A stretch of DNA of 26,781 nt from Zygnema cylindricum (GCA_037447655.1 JBBHKE010001215.1:1-26781), one strand, 5' to 3'. Numbered from the stretch's first letter, positions 1 to 8,385 are shown. The notes: generated by a model not told the origin, from the sequence alone. Numbers and translations: made by a program.

Positions 1-2
1 TT

Positions 3-173
3 TTTAGTCACGTGTTTATTAATATAGGAATGGTAATGGGTATGATGCCAGTAGTTGGTGTACCATTACCATTTATTTCATATGGTGGTACGATGATGGT
101 ATCAATGCTTATTAGTTTTGGTTTAATTATGAATGCTAGCATGCATCAACATAGTAATTTGCACACCAATTAA
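3..173 (+). CDS. rodA: RodA C-terminal end (SEDS glycosyltransferase), 5' partial
   Basis: Reading from base 3 gives a 56-residue C-terminal fragment ending at TAA 171-173. It contains the SEDS-family signature region [12 protein letters not shown] followed by a hydrophobic last membrane helix and a short polar tail. RodA is the peptidoglycan polymerase of the elongasome, working in the inner membrane with PBP2. The start of the gene lies outside the window. The next gene, mreD, begins two bases after the stop, which points to one operon. The family call rests on the conserved PFISYGG motif, which FtsW shares; the mreD and mrdA neighbours favour RodA. Confidence 0.85.
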   Translation, partial: FSHVFINIGMVMGMMPVVGVPLPFISYGGTMMVSMLISFGLIMNASMHQHSNLHTN

Positions 174-175
174 TT

Positions 176-685
176 ATGTATAGATCATCAATCAAAGCAT
201 TATTAGCTCTTATTTCAGGAGCTTATATATTTTTAATTTGTTTAATACCGTTAAAATTATATAAAATAGGTATAATTAACATATTTGGCGAGATTTTTCC
301 TGCGTTTGATATAGTAATTATTTATTATTTTTCGACTTATACTAATATTAGATACTGGATATTATTTATTATCGGGATTATATTAGATCATGTACATCAA
401 GTACCGATTGGCCTTAATTCGCTAACTTTTACTACGGTAAACATCATTCTAAATTATACAAGCAGATGGTTTATTCTAAAAGACGAAGTTACGAATGTCT
501 TAATCTTTTGCGCATATAGTTTGCTCATTATAGGTTTTAAACATATAATTTTCCTGACAAAAAATAATTATGGTTTTGAAGGATTCTCAATTTATTTTTA
601 CTACCTAACGACAATCTTTTCATATCCAATATTACGATTTCTAATTGACAAACCTATTACTGCATTAACCAGATATGCTGGATAA
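176..685 (+). CDS. mreD: Rod shape-determining protein MreD
   Basis: This 169-residue, very hydrophobic protein has about five predicted membrane helices, which is the normal size and form for MreD. Residues near 70-85 carry the family pattern of an Asp followed by PIGLNSL (the 'PLGL' element). MreD is an inner-membrane part of the MreBCD elongasome that guides lateral wall synthesis. The ATG at 176 follows the rodA stop by two bases. The end overlaps the mrdA start by 11 bases (ATGCTGGATAA shared), so translational coupling is likely. The frame is intact, unlike the genes further right. MreD diverges strongly between bacteria, so position between rodA and mrdA carries much of the weight. Confidence 0.8.
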   Translation: MYRSSIKALLALISGAYIFLICLIPLKLYKIGIINIFGEIFPAFDIVIIYYFSTYTNIRYWILFIIGIILDHVHQVPIGLNSLTFTTVNIILNYTSRWFILKDEVTNVLIFCAYSLLIIGFKHIIFLTKNNYGFEGFSIYFYYLTTIFSYPILRFLIDKPITALTRYAG

Positions 686-2330
686 AACCACTATTAAAGG
701 ACAACTTATTTCTAGACGTACTTTTATAATTGGAGTAGGTAAATTTGTTTTTTTACTTTTGCTAGTAGGGAGAATGTTTTACATGCAATTCATTAAAAAA
801 AATGAGTATAAAACGCTTTCGGATCAGAACCGTATAAGAATGATAATCCTGTTACCTAGTAGAGGACAGATTTATGACAAGCATACGCAATTAATTGCTA
901 AAAATAATACTTGTTTCAGGTTATTATTAGATAAAAATATCAGCCCGTCTTTTGAGGAAGAATTAAAAGATGTCACAGAAATGCTTGAATTGGATACTGA
1001 TCAAATAAAAGAAATTAGTAATAGAGTAAAAAGAGCAGGGAGAAGAATCCCTGTATTAGTAATGGATTATCTAAACTGGCATCAAGTCTCCATGATAGAA
1101 GAGCGCAAGGAGGTTTTAAAATCGCTATTTGTTGATACAGGCAATATCAGATTCTATAAATATGCCGAAAATATGGCCCACTTACTTGGTTATATGGGAA
1201 GAATTAAAAAAAACGAAAAAAATGATTTGGCTTTTGTAGAAGAAAATTTCAGGACTGGAAAAAACGGCATAGAAAAAATTTATGAAGAAACATTACGGGG
1301 AAATTTCGGTTATAAACAGATTGAGGTTAACGCTTATGGTAAATATGTAAGGGAATTGTCAGAAAGTAAACCTTTATCAGGTACCGATCTATATTTGAAT
1401 ATAGATGCAGAATTACAAAAAAATATTACACCACACTTAAATTCCAAAGGTTGTAGTGCCATTGTAATGGATTGTCAAGACGGTAGCGTTTTAGTTTCTA
1501 ATTCGACGCCTTCTTATAATCCTAATAACTTTAATTTTTTATCAAATAAATACTGGTCGGAGTTAAACCAAAACCCGCATAAACCACTAACAAATAAAAC
1601 AATCCACAGTCTTTATCCTCCTGGCTCAATATTTAAAATAATTACAATCCTCGCTGCGCTGGAAGCAGGAATAAACCCTTCCCATACCATAAATTGCAAT
1701 GGAGGACCAGCCTTAGGTGGAAATGGTTTTAGATGCGGAAAAAAAACTGGTCACGGTTTCTTAAATATGCATGATGCAACAAAATACTCCTGTAATATTT
1801 ATATGTTTGAAATTGCAAAAATTATAGGACCACAAAAAATTATTAATTTAGCCCAAAAATTTGGTTTTGGATCAAATACCGGTATTGATTTACTATCTGA
1901 GCTGACAGGTTTTGTCCCAACCCTAGAATGGAAAAAGAAGCAATTTAATAACAAATGGACGCTAGGAGATACATTTAATTTATCAATTGGACAAGGATTT
2001 TTATTATGTACACCTATACAACTAGCAAGATTCATAACTGCTATAGCTACAGACGGTAAATTATATACCCCTAAAGTTGCTAAATCTGAAGCAGAATATA
2101 TCCATCTTAATCTAGAAAAGGATCATATAGCTTTTATAAAAGAAGCTTTATATAGCACTGTTAATACATTAGGTGGAACTGGCTATGGAGGAAGGCTAAA
2201 CCATAATACATTGCGTATGGCTGGCAAGACCGGCACCGCCCAGGTAGTAGCCAAAAAAAATACTAACGATGATCTTAGTAGATCTGATATAGCATGCGGA
2301 ATAAAAATTAACCTATATAATATAATCTAA
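675..2330 (+). pseudogene. mrdA: Penicillin-binding protein 2 (MrdA), C-terminally truncated
   Basis: PBP2 is the transpeptidase that crosslinks elongasome peptidoglycan. The 551-residue frame has an N-terminal membrane anchor (about residues 17-37), a PBP dimerisation region with PSRGQIYD (61-68) and the transpeptidase domain. All active-site motifs are present: SIFK (318-321, with the catalytic Ser), SCN (372-374) and KTG (518-520). After about residue 540 the sequence stops resembling the family and ends in CGIKINLYNII. In E. coli PBP2 roughly 85 residues follow KTG; here only 31 do. The final strand and helix of the fold are therefore missing, and the protein is probably non-functional. 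The break falls near base 2290, just before a tandem repeat and hairpin, suggesting a rearrangement there. The ATG start overlaps mreD. Confidence 0.9.
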
Positions 2331-2341
2331 CTAGAATGATT

Positions 2342-2379
2342 ATAATATTATCGTTATTAGATAATATTATCGTTATTAG
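2342..2379. repeat. 19-bp tandem duplication after truncated mrdA
   Basis: Two perfect direct copies of ATAATATTATCGTTATTAG lie at 2342-2360 and 2361-2379, right after the false stop of mrdA. They may mark the rearrangement that removed the end of mrdA. Confidence 0.9.
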
Positions 2380-2413
2380 ATTCTTTCCCTTCGCTATAAG
2401 GGAAGGGAAGAAT
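2380..2413. terminator. Hairpin next to the mrdA break
   Basis: TTCCCTT (2385-2391) pairs with AAGGGAA (2398-2404) around a short loop, and ATTCTT (2380-2385) can extend the stem with AAGAAT (2408-2413) over a small bulge. It could act as a terminator or be the end of a palindromic repeat element. No clear T-run follows, so the terminator call is weak. Confidence 0.4.
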
Positions 2414-2575
2414 GCAGTGGACCCATTAAAATTCGTGAATTATTAGTGCAAAATAAGACTTGTGTATCAAGTATCAGAGGCAAAACTTTTAACATAAAGC
2501 CATACTAAAAAGTAATTTAGAATTAGTTAATCTTAAAGTAATCTTTTTTATCACAAACTATAATTTTATAGCAGT

Positions 2576-2781
2576 AAATAACTGTATACCAATTACTGTA
2601 TTCCTCAGGTAAATCACGCCATGATATCACGGTCCTTAGCACATGTAACACTCCCGCAAAAAAAATTATAATGACCCACTTGTATCGGTCGACCCGATTT
2701 CTTCTGCTCCTTTTTTATAAACAGTTCTACTATTTCTTTAAACTTGCTTTCGCTAATTGGGTATTTTCTTTTACCTTCCAT
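2576..2781 (-). pseudogene. IS5-family transposase N-terminal remnant, frameshifted
   Basis: On the minus strand an ATG at 2781 opens a frame beginning MEGKRKYPISESKFKE and continuing through KKSGRP and HYNFFCG, typical of the N-terminal helix-turn-helix region of IS5-type transposases. Near base 2641 the frame breaks. A neighbouring frame then gives VLRT..SWRDLPEEYSNWYTV, which matches the family's LRTG.PWRDLP..YG.W pattern. The DDE catalytic core is absent, so this is an inactive fragment. Terminal inverted repeats were not found. The family call is from motif memory. Confidence 0.75.
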
Positions 2782-2877
2782 AATTGAACCCTTTTTACTT
2801 GCTCAATTATTTTTTACCGGTTCTTTCCCTCAATTTAAACTATTTTATTAACATCGTCCATAGTAAATCATATAGTA

Positions 2878-3003
2878 TTAGGTGCAATAAAACTCTTTTA
2901 AAGCTTCATACAAGTGCACAAATTTCGTAATTTTATTCCTAATCCATCGTTTCATATTGGCCCCAAATTTCTTAATCGGATTAAGATCTAGGTTTAAGTA
3001 TCA
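2878..3003 (-). pseudogene. IS630-family transposase C-terminal remnant
   Basis: The minus-strand frame ending with TAA at 2880-2878 reads LDLNPIKKFGANMKRWI and then a short basic tail. This matches the end of IS630/Tc1-type DDE transposases, whose usual form is SPDLNPIEKFWANMKRW with the last catalytic acid (Glu) in PIEKFW. Here that Glu is replaced by Lys (PIKKFG), so the catalytic triad is broken. The rest of the transposase is missing. It lies just left of the folC remnant and probably removed or replaced the 5' part of that gene. Confidence 0.75.
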
Positions 3004-3091
3004 TAAAACTTGATCCATTATTTCTTCTTGGTAAACATCAATATTTAAACCTCAGTAGCGTAATTGCGGGCATCACGTTAATAAATGACAG

Positions 3092-3625
3092 ATTCATGAT
3101 TTCAGTAAAAATATTGCCAACGGTATCGCTCATGCTAAATAGGCAGGGAGGATAGAGAAAATTAATCCTGAAAAATATTCCCATTTAATAGCTAAAAACG
3201 TTCAGATATATCTCAATGGGGCACCACATAACGAAGCAGGAGCTCAGGTGTTAGCATCCAGTATATTTAATAATCGGCGTGACCCGAAACAGGGTAGTAG
3301 AGAAATTTTATCCGAACCATCTAGCTATGTTCCTGATACCATTGTCCAAAAATCTCAGAAATATAACATTAATTTACGTTCTAGCCACTCCCTAAGCTCA
3401 GCAATAAAGGAATTAGAGCAATTAAATGCCGAAAAAGACTGTGCCATCATTATTACAGGTTCTTTGTTCTTACTTAGTGATTTTACAAGCTGCTTTAAAA
3501 TATTTGTTGCTAAAAACTCACTGTATTTATTAACTTATAAATTAATTTATTTGATAGTTTTTAAAACAGCAATTTTAAACTTGCGAGCAAAAAATCTCAC
3601 ACATAGACTCAAATACATATTTTAG
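3092..3625 (+). pseudogene. folC: FolC (folylpolyglutamate/dihydrofolate synthase) C-terminal remnant
   Basis: FolC adds glutamate to folates. The frame from about 3092 reads through NGIAHAK, a TAG stop at 3133-3135, then AGRIEKINPEKY, YLNGAPHNEAG (the family's DGAHN element, with a Pro inserted) and ends near ITGSLFLLSDF, the usual C-terminal GSLYL-type strand. In the family a Trp stands where the TAG is (WPGR), so TGG to TAG is the simplest history. The N-terminal Mur-ligase ATP-binding half is missing, and an IS630 remnant sits just upstream. The last part, after about 3510, runs on past the family end into poorly conserved sequence. The open frame after the stop can start at GTG 3248, but this would not be a working enzyme. 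Confidence 0.75.
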
Positions 3626-3649
3626 TTCATTAACTTTCGAAGTGTGTAT

Positions 3650-4011
3650 ATGAATCTTTCTAGTTTCTAAATTGAACTTAACCAAGACTTGGTATGGCGT
3701 TTATTTTTAGTTTTATTTACAATTAGCATTATTATTGTATCTTCTGACGCTGCATTTGCTGGTAGTAATAGTAACGACGTTGTCGGAGCCACCTTCTTTT
3801 ATGCCGTTTAGTGTCTAACCTTTCAGGAGGTATAGCAAGAGGTATAGCAACAATAGCAATTTTTGCCGTTGGTGTTGGTGTTTTCCTTGGTAAATTAAAT
3901 TGGGGTATCGCGGCAGCTACGGCTGCCGGGGTTGGTATAATATTTAGTGCTCCTAAACTTGTAGCTTTCTTAAGTGGTAGTGATGCTAATTCTACTAGCC
4001 CAACTACTTAA
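3650..4011 (+). pseudogene. VirB2/TrbC-type conjugative pilin, stop codon and frameshift
   Basis: From ATG 3650 the frame gives a signal-type hydrophobic helix (FLVLFTISIIIVSS) and a likely cleavage site SSDAAFA|GS, then a TAG close to 3810. The next frame, from GTG 3811, supplies the mature pilin: SNLSGGIARGIATIAIFAVG, a short turn with GKLNWG, and a second hydrophobic helix with GVGIIFSAP. This two-helix layout is the VirB2/TrbC pilin of type IV secretion or conjugation. Two lesions are visible: a TAA seven codons after the ATG and the frameshift around 3808-3813. The 66-residue piece from 3811 is open but lacks the signal peptide. Rickettsiales carry such pilin genes in vir loci and integrative conjugative elements; which source applies here is not determined. 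Confidence 0.75.
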
Positions 4012-4023
4012 ACTTTTAACCTA

Positions 4024-4065
4024 CTCAAGGGCAGAATCCTTTGTGTCTGCCCTTGAGACCTTTTT
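4024..4065 (+). terminator. Rho-independent terminator after the pilin remnant
   Basis: CTCAAGGGCAGA (4024-4035) and TCTGCCCTTGAG (4046-4057) form a perfect 12-bp stem with a 10-base loop, followed by CCTTTTT (4059-4065). It starts 13 bases after the pilin stop codon, the normal place for an intrinsic terminator. Confidence 0.9.
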
Positions 4066-4166
4066 AGCTACTACATTAAAAATTTCTCTTAGACTAATTA
4101 ATTTAAAAGCTATAAAAAATTGTAGCTTCTCCAAAATTAGGTTACAAATTAACAAAAATAAGTTAT

Positions 4167-4500
4167 ATGAAGATTTCCCGAGTCCTACTTATTTTTTCTA
4201 TAAGTTTATACAGCATAAATTTTACTATTGCGTCTACGGATAAAAAAATTAGGGTCAGTAAGCAAAACTTTTTTGATTTCAAAAAACGGCAAATGCCGCA
4301 GAAATAAAAAAAAATGCTACTGCTTTAGAACGGGGAAATGACTTTTTTGAAAAAAATGGTCAATTTATAACGAAGACCTTAATTTATACACAAATCAAGG
4401 TAGTTCCCCTTTTAAAGCTAAAATATTCGTTTTACCGACCATTTCTGCCGTAGTACATGCTGGTCATTTGTTAACCAAATCTTGCAGATCCCTGGAGTGA
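4167..4500 (+). pseudogene. Unidentified small secreted-protein remnant, multiply frameshifted
   Basis: ATG 4167 opens with a good bacterial signal peptide (MKISRVLLIFSISLYSINF) followed by a Lys-rich stretch, and stops early. The next frame continues with AAEIKKNATALERGNDFF and a third with SSPFKAKIFVLPTISAVVHA, ending at TGA 4498-4500. The three frames join at about 4282 and 4395, so at least two frameshifts are needed. I do not recognise the family. Its place after the pilin and terminator suggests a secretion- or conjugation-linked exported protein, but that is only context. Confidence 0.45.
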
Positions 4501-4560
4501 CACACATAGGAATTCCAACAGTTATTTAAAACAACAGTTCTTATGCTCAAAGTGTATAAG

Positions 4561-4599
4561 ATCGCCTAGTGATAATTTTGTGTATTATCACTAGGCGAT
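4561..4599. terminator. Perfect 16-bp inverted repeat at the right end of the bacterial block
   Basis: ATCGCCTAGTGATAAT (4561-4576) and ATTATCACTAGGCGAT (4584-4599) are exact reverse complements around a 7-base loop. It resembles a bidirectional bacterial terminator without a strong T-run on the plus side. It is the last clearly bacterial-looking element before the change to plant sequence. Confidence 0.7.
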
Positions 4600-4656
4600 T
4601 ATAAACAAAAATGTATTAAGTTATTATATTTCATTATAATTAACTCCCCCTCCCCC

Positions 4657-6254
4657 AGGCCAGATCTGCATATATTAACTTCTCTATGATAGAGCGATAA
4701 ACTGAGCTTATGTTTCCTTGGGCATTCCCTTCAGATGACATTTTAGTGGGAGGGGTTTTGGGTTCAAAGGGAGTAAACACGAATTGCAATCAACCATGTC
4801 AAAACTATCGAGGAGATTGATGATGTAATGCATTTCACTTCTGTTTGTGCATGCAGAACTGCGACATGAGAATGTGACGCCTAAACAGTGTTAAAGATCT
4901 CATAAATCTGTCATTGGCCAATAAAAGGAACAAATGACTGTGAATTTTTTGTTTTGCTACTACTGGCAAGATTAAAATCGTCGATATAAATGATAACGAT
5001 GAATAGCCTATTAACTAACGGCAAGAAACTAATTGATCGCTTGTCTTTACTGGTCAAGTTAAGTCAACGCACCGGCCTTCAGGTTTTGAGAGTGCTGTGC
5101 CCATTTCGTCCCGAACTGTGCAGTGTAGGTCCTGTACGGCTGTCACAACACTGACGACCAAACCCCAGCTTCCGATGGAATTTCACATCATGTGCCGACC
5201 AGCATAATGTAGGGTTTTCTAGGGCTTTTTAACTGTACACTAGCTTCACAACATGAGTGTCTCCCCTCAAAAACGGCCCACACACAAAGACATAGGAATG
5301 AAAACTGTAGTTCTATCAAGATTCGCAGTGGGCATCAAACCCAACTCATAGGACACAAACATGTGCAAGCCTTACATCCCATGGCTATACAAGCAGGGTC
5401 TGCAACTTCCCTTGCAGACAATTGGAAACCGAAGTGAACAAATTGAAGCACATTCTTATTATGACGTGCATTACAGCGAGCCTATCCATTCCAAAACTTT
5501 TCCTAGAGATAGGCCATACATTCCACATGCTTTTGGTACTTAGAGCGGGGCTACGGTGGAAAAGGATCATCATCATGATCATCCCAGGTTTATGGAAGGA
5601 CGGAACATAAATCTCTACCTCACTCTTCTAACTCCACAAATCAAACAACATTTTATCAAAACTTGCAGTCAAAAAATTTCCTTGTGACGACAGTTGAAAC
5701 CAATGTAAAAGAAAAAAACAGCAGCCGGCACATAGATTATTCTATCAGCGCAAACAAAAACACTGACATAACTAAGTGAGAAATAATATTTTAATATATA
5801 GTGTCAGCAGATATTTTGTCCATAAAAAAAATGTTTTGATGGCCCGTTTTAGCTCCAACTTTATCGGGTCTTGCAAGTATTGCAAATTTATTTTGCAAAC
5901 CCTAATTACCATCTTCTGCCCAATCAAAAACCTCCCTAACGACATGCGACTGTATGCGTACTTTTCTCTGTACAAGTCAGTGTCCCTCCTGACCCCCTTA
6001 ACAGCTCTACTAATAAAACTACCATCGCCCTCAGCGCCCAATTCAGAAGCAAAAGACGAAATAAATGCCACCAACCAAAGGAGGAATTCCAAGCCCTACA
6101 TTGTCGGTACTAGTCTTGTATGACTCCAAGTCCGTATATTTAAACGGGAAACCCTAAAATTACACCCTAGAACTTTCAAACAGACTCTGATACAGCAACT
6201 TTAAAAAAAATTGTGAAGGAAATGCTGCATGGAAAATAATTTTAGGGCATAAGA
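4657..6254. other. Plant intergenic DNA and 3' flank of the WRKY gene
   Basis: No convincing coding exon is seen on either strand. The right part should contain the 3' untranslated region of the minus-strand WRKY gene; a minus-strand AATAAA at 5892-5887 is a possible poly(A) signal about 360 bases past the stop. Short open frames here overlap each other on both strands and lack recognisable motifs. Confidence 0.5.
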
Positions 6255-7217
6255 TCACAAATCCCTCAAAACCTCATCCAAGCTTGGAAGAGCTCCCAAA
6301 TCGACTAAGTCGCGATCGACATCCAATGCTGGTTCTCCTGTCTGATGCCCACCTTCTGTTTCCCTCTCCCTCTCCCTCTCCCGCTCCCTTTCCTTCTCCC
6401 TTTCTCTATCCCTCTCCCTCACCGTAAGTTGCTCCTGCAAGTCCTGCGAATGGAACTGCTGGAAGTTGACGGGCACAAAAGGAGACCTATCTCTCACAAT
6501 GGCATGAGAAGGAGAACTCGGTTCCGATTTCACTCCGAGGCCGGCCATGGCCGCCGCAAGAGCCGGATTGATTTGACTTGTGACGACTCCCCTTCGAGTG
6601 TGAAAGACGCGAGAGACAGGTGGCGGTCCATGGCTATGCCTTCCCTCATACGTAGCCAGTAAGATATCCGGCTCATCCTGAGACCGTTCCATTTGCTTCA
6701 GAACTTTGCAACCTTCTTTTGTGCATCGAAAATAACTTCGTTTAAAGGCGCTGTTTTTAATCACCTTCTCGCCGTATTTTCTCCACTTATAACCGTCCTC
6801 CAAATCCTCCTCTCCAAACCGTATCCTCACTGTCACACGTTCTGAAGAAGGACTTCGTGACCGTTTTCTACTCGTGGGGGAGGCTCCTCCAAAGTCATAT
6901 CCTGGAGAAGAAGTAGGACTGCTCTCCCTCGTACTATTCCCCTTCCTTTTCCTTCCCTCCCAGTCCCACGAATCCCCGGAATACATATCAAAATCGTCCA
7001 AAGGAGGCGCTGACCGTGCCGACCCCGGACTCCACGTGGCTCTGTTTCGGCTCAACGGCGACATAGATTCGCCCTCCTGTTTCCGCATTTCCCACGGATC
7101 CACTCCCTCCGGCTCCCTCCTCGTAGTCACTATCGGTCCCAAAGGAATCGGAGTCAACACCCCTTTTGCAAAGCCGTCATTAAAATTCCACGAATGCTGC
7201 GCTCCCTTCTCCTCTCC
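6255..7217 (-). CDS. WRKY transcription factor, WRKY-domain exon
   Basis: This exon encodes a plant WRKY factor that binds W-box DNA (TTGAC[C/T]). Counting from a GTG at 7160, the core WRKYGEK is at residues 126-132. It is followed by the zinc ligands C146, C151, H175 and H177, that is C-X4-C-X23-H-X1-H, the group II form with a single domain (about 6797-6624). Upstream are basic, Ser/Pro-rich stretches with likely nuclear signals (GRKRKGN, SRKRSRSP); downstream are VKSEP, which fits a sumoylation motif, and an Arg-Glu repeat (about 250-269) coded by a GA-type microsatellite. The stop is TGA 6257-6255. The frame is open up to 7229 with no ATG until residue 25, so an upstream exon is likely. 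Possible acceptors are AG at 7219-7218 or 7198-7197, both weak and purine-rich. No intron interrupts the WRKY domain, which is unusual because most plant WRKY domains contain one. Confidence 0.85.
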   Translation of the reverse strand, partial: GEEKGAQHSWNFNDGFAKGVLTPIPLGPIVTTRREPEGVDPWEMRKQEGESMSPLSRNRATWSPGSARSAPPLDDFDMYSGDSWDWEGRKRKGNSTRESSPTSSPGYDFGGASPTSRKRSRSPSSERVTVRIRFGEEDLEDGYKWRKYGEKVIKNSAFKRSYFRCTKEGCKVLKQMERSQDEPDILLATYEGRHSHGPPPVSRVFHTRRGVVTSQINPALAAAMAGLGVKSEPSSPSHAIVRDRSPFVPVNFQQFHSQDLQEQLTVRERDREREKERERERERERETEGGHQTGEPALDVDRDLVDLGALPSLDEVLRDL

Positions 7218-7646
7218 CTGACTCCCCGCCTACCTTCCTTCCATTAAGGCCCAGGCCTTCCATCAAGACCATCTGGCATCCATTAAGTGTCCATCCATTA
7301 AGTTCATTCCAGGCCATGCCTGCCTCCAGACCTCCATTCCTTCCACCACTATGTTATCCAACCATCAGTCTCCTCCTTCCCCCCCCCTCCCCTCCCCTTC
7401 CCTCCCCCACCCCTCCACCACCCCTTGCCCTCCCTCCGCCTCCCTCCCCCCCCCCCAGCTGGCACTGGTCCTGGGCCAGATCCTCGTTGGTGTTAATCAA
7501 TCAACAAATCGTGAAGGCCAATCAAAGAGATCTGGACAAAAGGAAATCAAAAAAAAATCGAAAAAAAATCAAGAAAAGAGAGGGAAAATCGAAGTGAAAA
7601 TAAAAATCAAGGTGTAGTGGTTGGGAGTGGAGGATCGGTGCGGGAC
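7218..7646 (-). other. Probable intron of the WRKY gene with homopolymer tracts
   Basis: Between the two exon-like frames lies G-rich DNA on the gene strand (a C-run at 7449-7458) and a T-rich tract (A-rich on plus, 7540-7610). A phase-0 donor ATC|GTCCCG at 7646 would match the phase-0 acceptors at 7218 or 7197, but none of these sites is strong. The exact splice sites are not settled. Confidence 0.4.
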
Positions 7647-7810
7647 GATGGAGCTTAAGTTGAGTCCCAGGCGTTCGGAGGAGAAAGAGGGTCTTTCTGA
7701 GGCTTGCGCATTGGCTCCGGTTGGGCGGTTTTGGTTGAGGTGGAATTCGAGGGGCTGAGTCTGGCTGGGATTTAGATTTAGGCTCTGAGTCTGGCTCAGG
7801 TTCAGACTCA

Positions 7811-7845
<35 letters not shown>

Positions 7846-8342
7846 ATATTTTGACTCAGGTTCAGGTTCAATAAATTTTCAGTCGACCCCAAACTCAGCC
7901 TCAGAGCCTCCTGGTTCGGAGAATCTGAGGGCTCCATGCCCCCCCAACCTCCGTTAGGGTTTCCTACGTTATTAGGGTTTCTTGACGAGGAGCCTGGAGA
8001 GAGAGAAGAGTTCATATTGAGTCCGAGGCCTGCCAAGAGAGAAGCCTGTTCCTGGGGCCCGGCCATGGCTGCCATCCCCACTAATTCCGCCAGCCCCTCT
8101 AACATGGCGGCCACAGGCGGTCTGGGGGCGGCCATGGCTGTGGCGCTGGCCACGAGCGCCTGCAGGTCGCTGAACCCGTTGCGGAGGTCGGGGGTGGAGA
8201 AGGGGTTTAGGGACTCCTGGGGCTGGAAATGGGAGAGGCGGGAGAAATCCATGGTGGAAGGAGAAGGTGTGCTTTCGGAAGGGAAGAGCGAGAGACCGGA
8301 GTGGAAATCGTCTTCTTCTCGGGAGGAGGATTGTCCTCTCAT
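7647..8342 (-). CDS. Probable 5' exon of the WRKY gene, EAR-motif rich
   Basis: An ATG at 8342 opens a 232-codon frame with features of a plant transcription-factor N-terminus. It has a Ser/Pro-rich start, an Ala-rich helical part (about 57-108, SDLQALVASATAMAA onward), and an Asn/Gln repeat (163-177) coded by a hexanucleotide repeat. Four LxLxL EAR-type motifs follow one another: LRLSL (147-151), LNLNL (158-162), LSLNL (178-182) and LGLNL (225-229). EAR motifs recruit TOPLESS-type corepressors, so the product may be a repressor. It lies head to tail with the WRKY exon on the same strand, and the phases agree if splicing uses ATC|GT at 7646. An in-frame stop at 7571-7569 shows an intron is required. 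The link to the WRKY exon is inferred; it could also be a separate gene. Confidence 0.55.
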
Positions 8343-8351
8343 GGTTTGCGA

Positions 8352-8385
8352 CACGTGCGGGCGAGGAGGGAGGTTGTGTCACGTG
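8352..8385. promoter_or_regulatory. Two G-boxes just upstream of the WRKY start
   Basis: CACGTG occurs at 8352-8357 and again at 8380-8385, 10 and 38 bases upstream of the ATG at 8342. G-boxes bind bZIP and bHLH factors and are common in light, ABA and stress promoters. They lie so close to the start codon that they may fall in the 5' untranslated region. Confidence 0.5.

Larger units (their letters stand above)
1..4620. other. Rickettsiales-like bacterial block fused to plant DNA
   Basis: This block is AT-rich and intron-free, with bacterial genes packed end to end: a RodA-MreD-PBP2 cell-shape cluster, then remnants of IS5 and IS630 transposases, FolC and a VirB2-type pilin. The gene styles (Lys/Ile/Asn-rich proteins, IS and conjugation-gene debris) match Rickettsiales. 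Rho-independent-type hairpins occur at 4024-4065 and 4561-4599. The change to eukaryotic sequence falls between 4600 and about 4656, where a C-rich stretch begins; the exact joint cannot be placed. It may be an insertion into the plant nucleus or an assembly chimera with an endosymbiont or contaminant contig. The bacterial nature is clear; the genus is an inference. Confidence 0.85.

Noticed and set aside
1799-2035. Minus-strand 78-codon frame
   Set aside because: It is a shadow of the mrdA coding frame.
1-4620. Plastid or mitochondrial DNA inserted in the nucleus
   Set aside because: rodA, mreD, mrdA, folC and conjugative pilin genes are not found in plant organelle genomes.
7316-7617. Pro/Ser-rich and Lys-rich plus-strand frames
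   Set aside because: They result from the C-run and A-run homopolymers in the WRKY intron, antisense to the gene.
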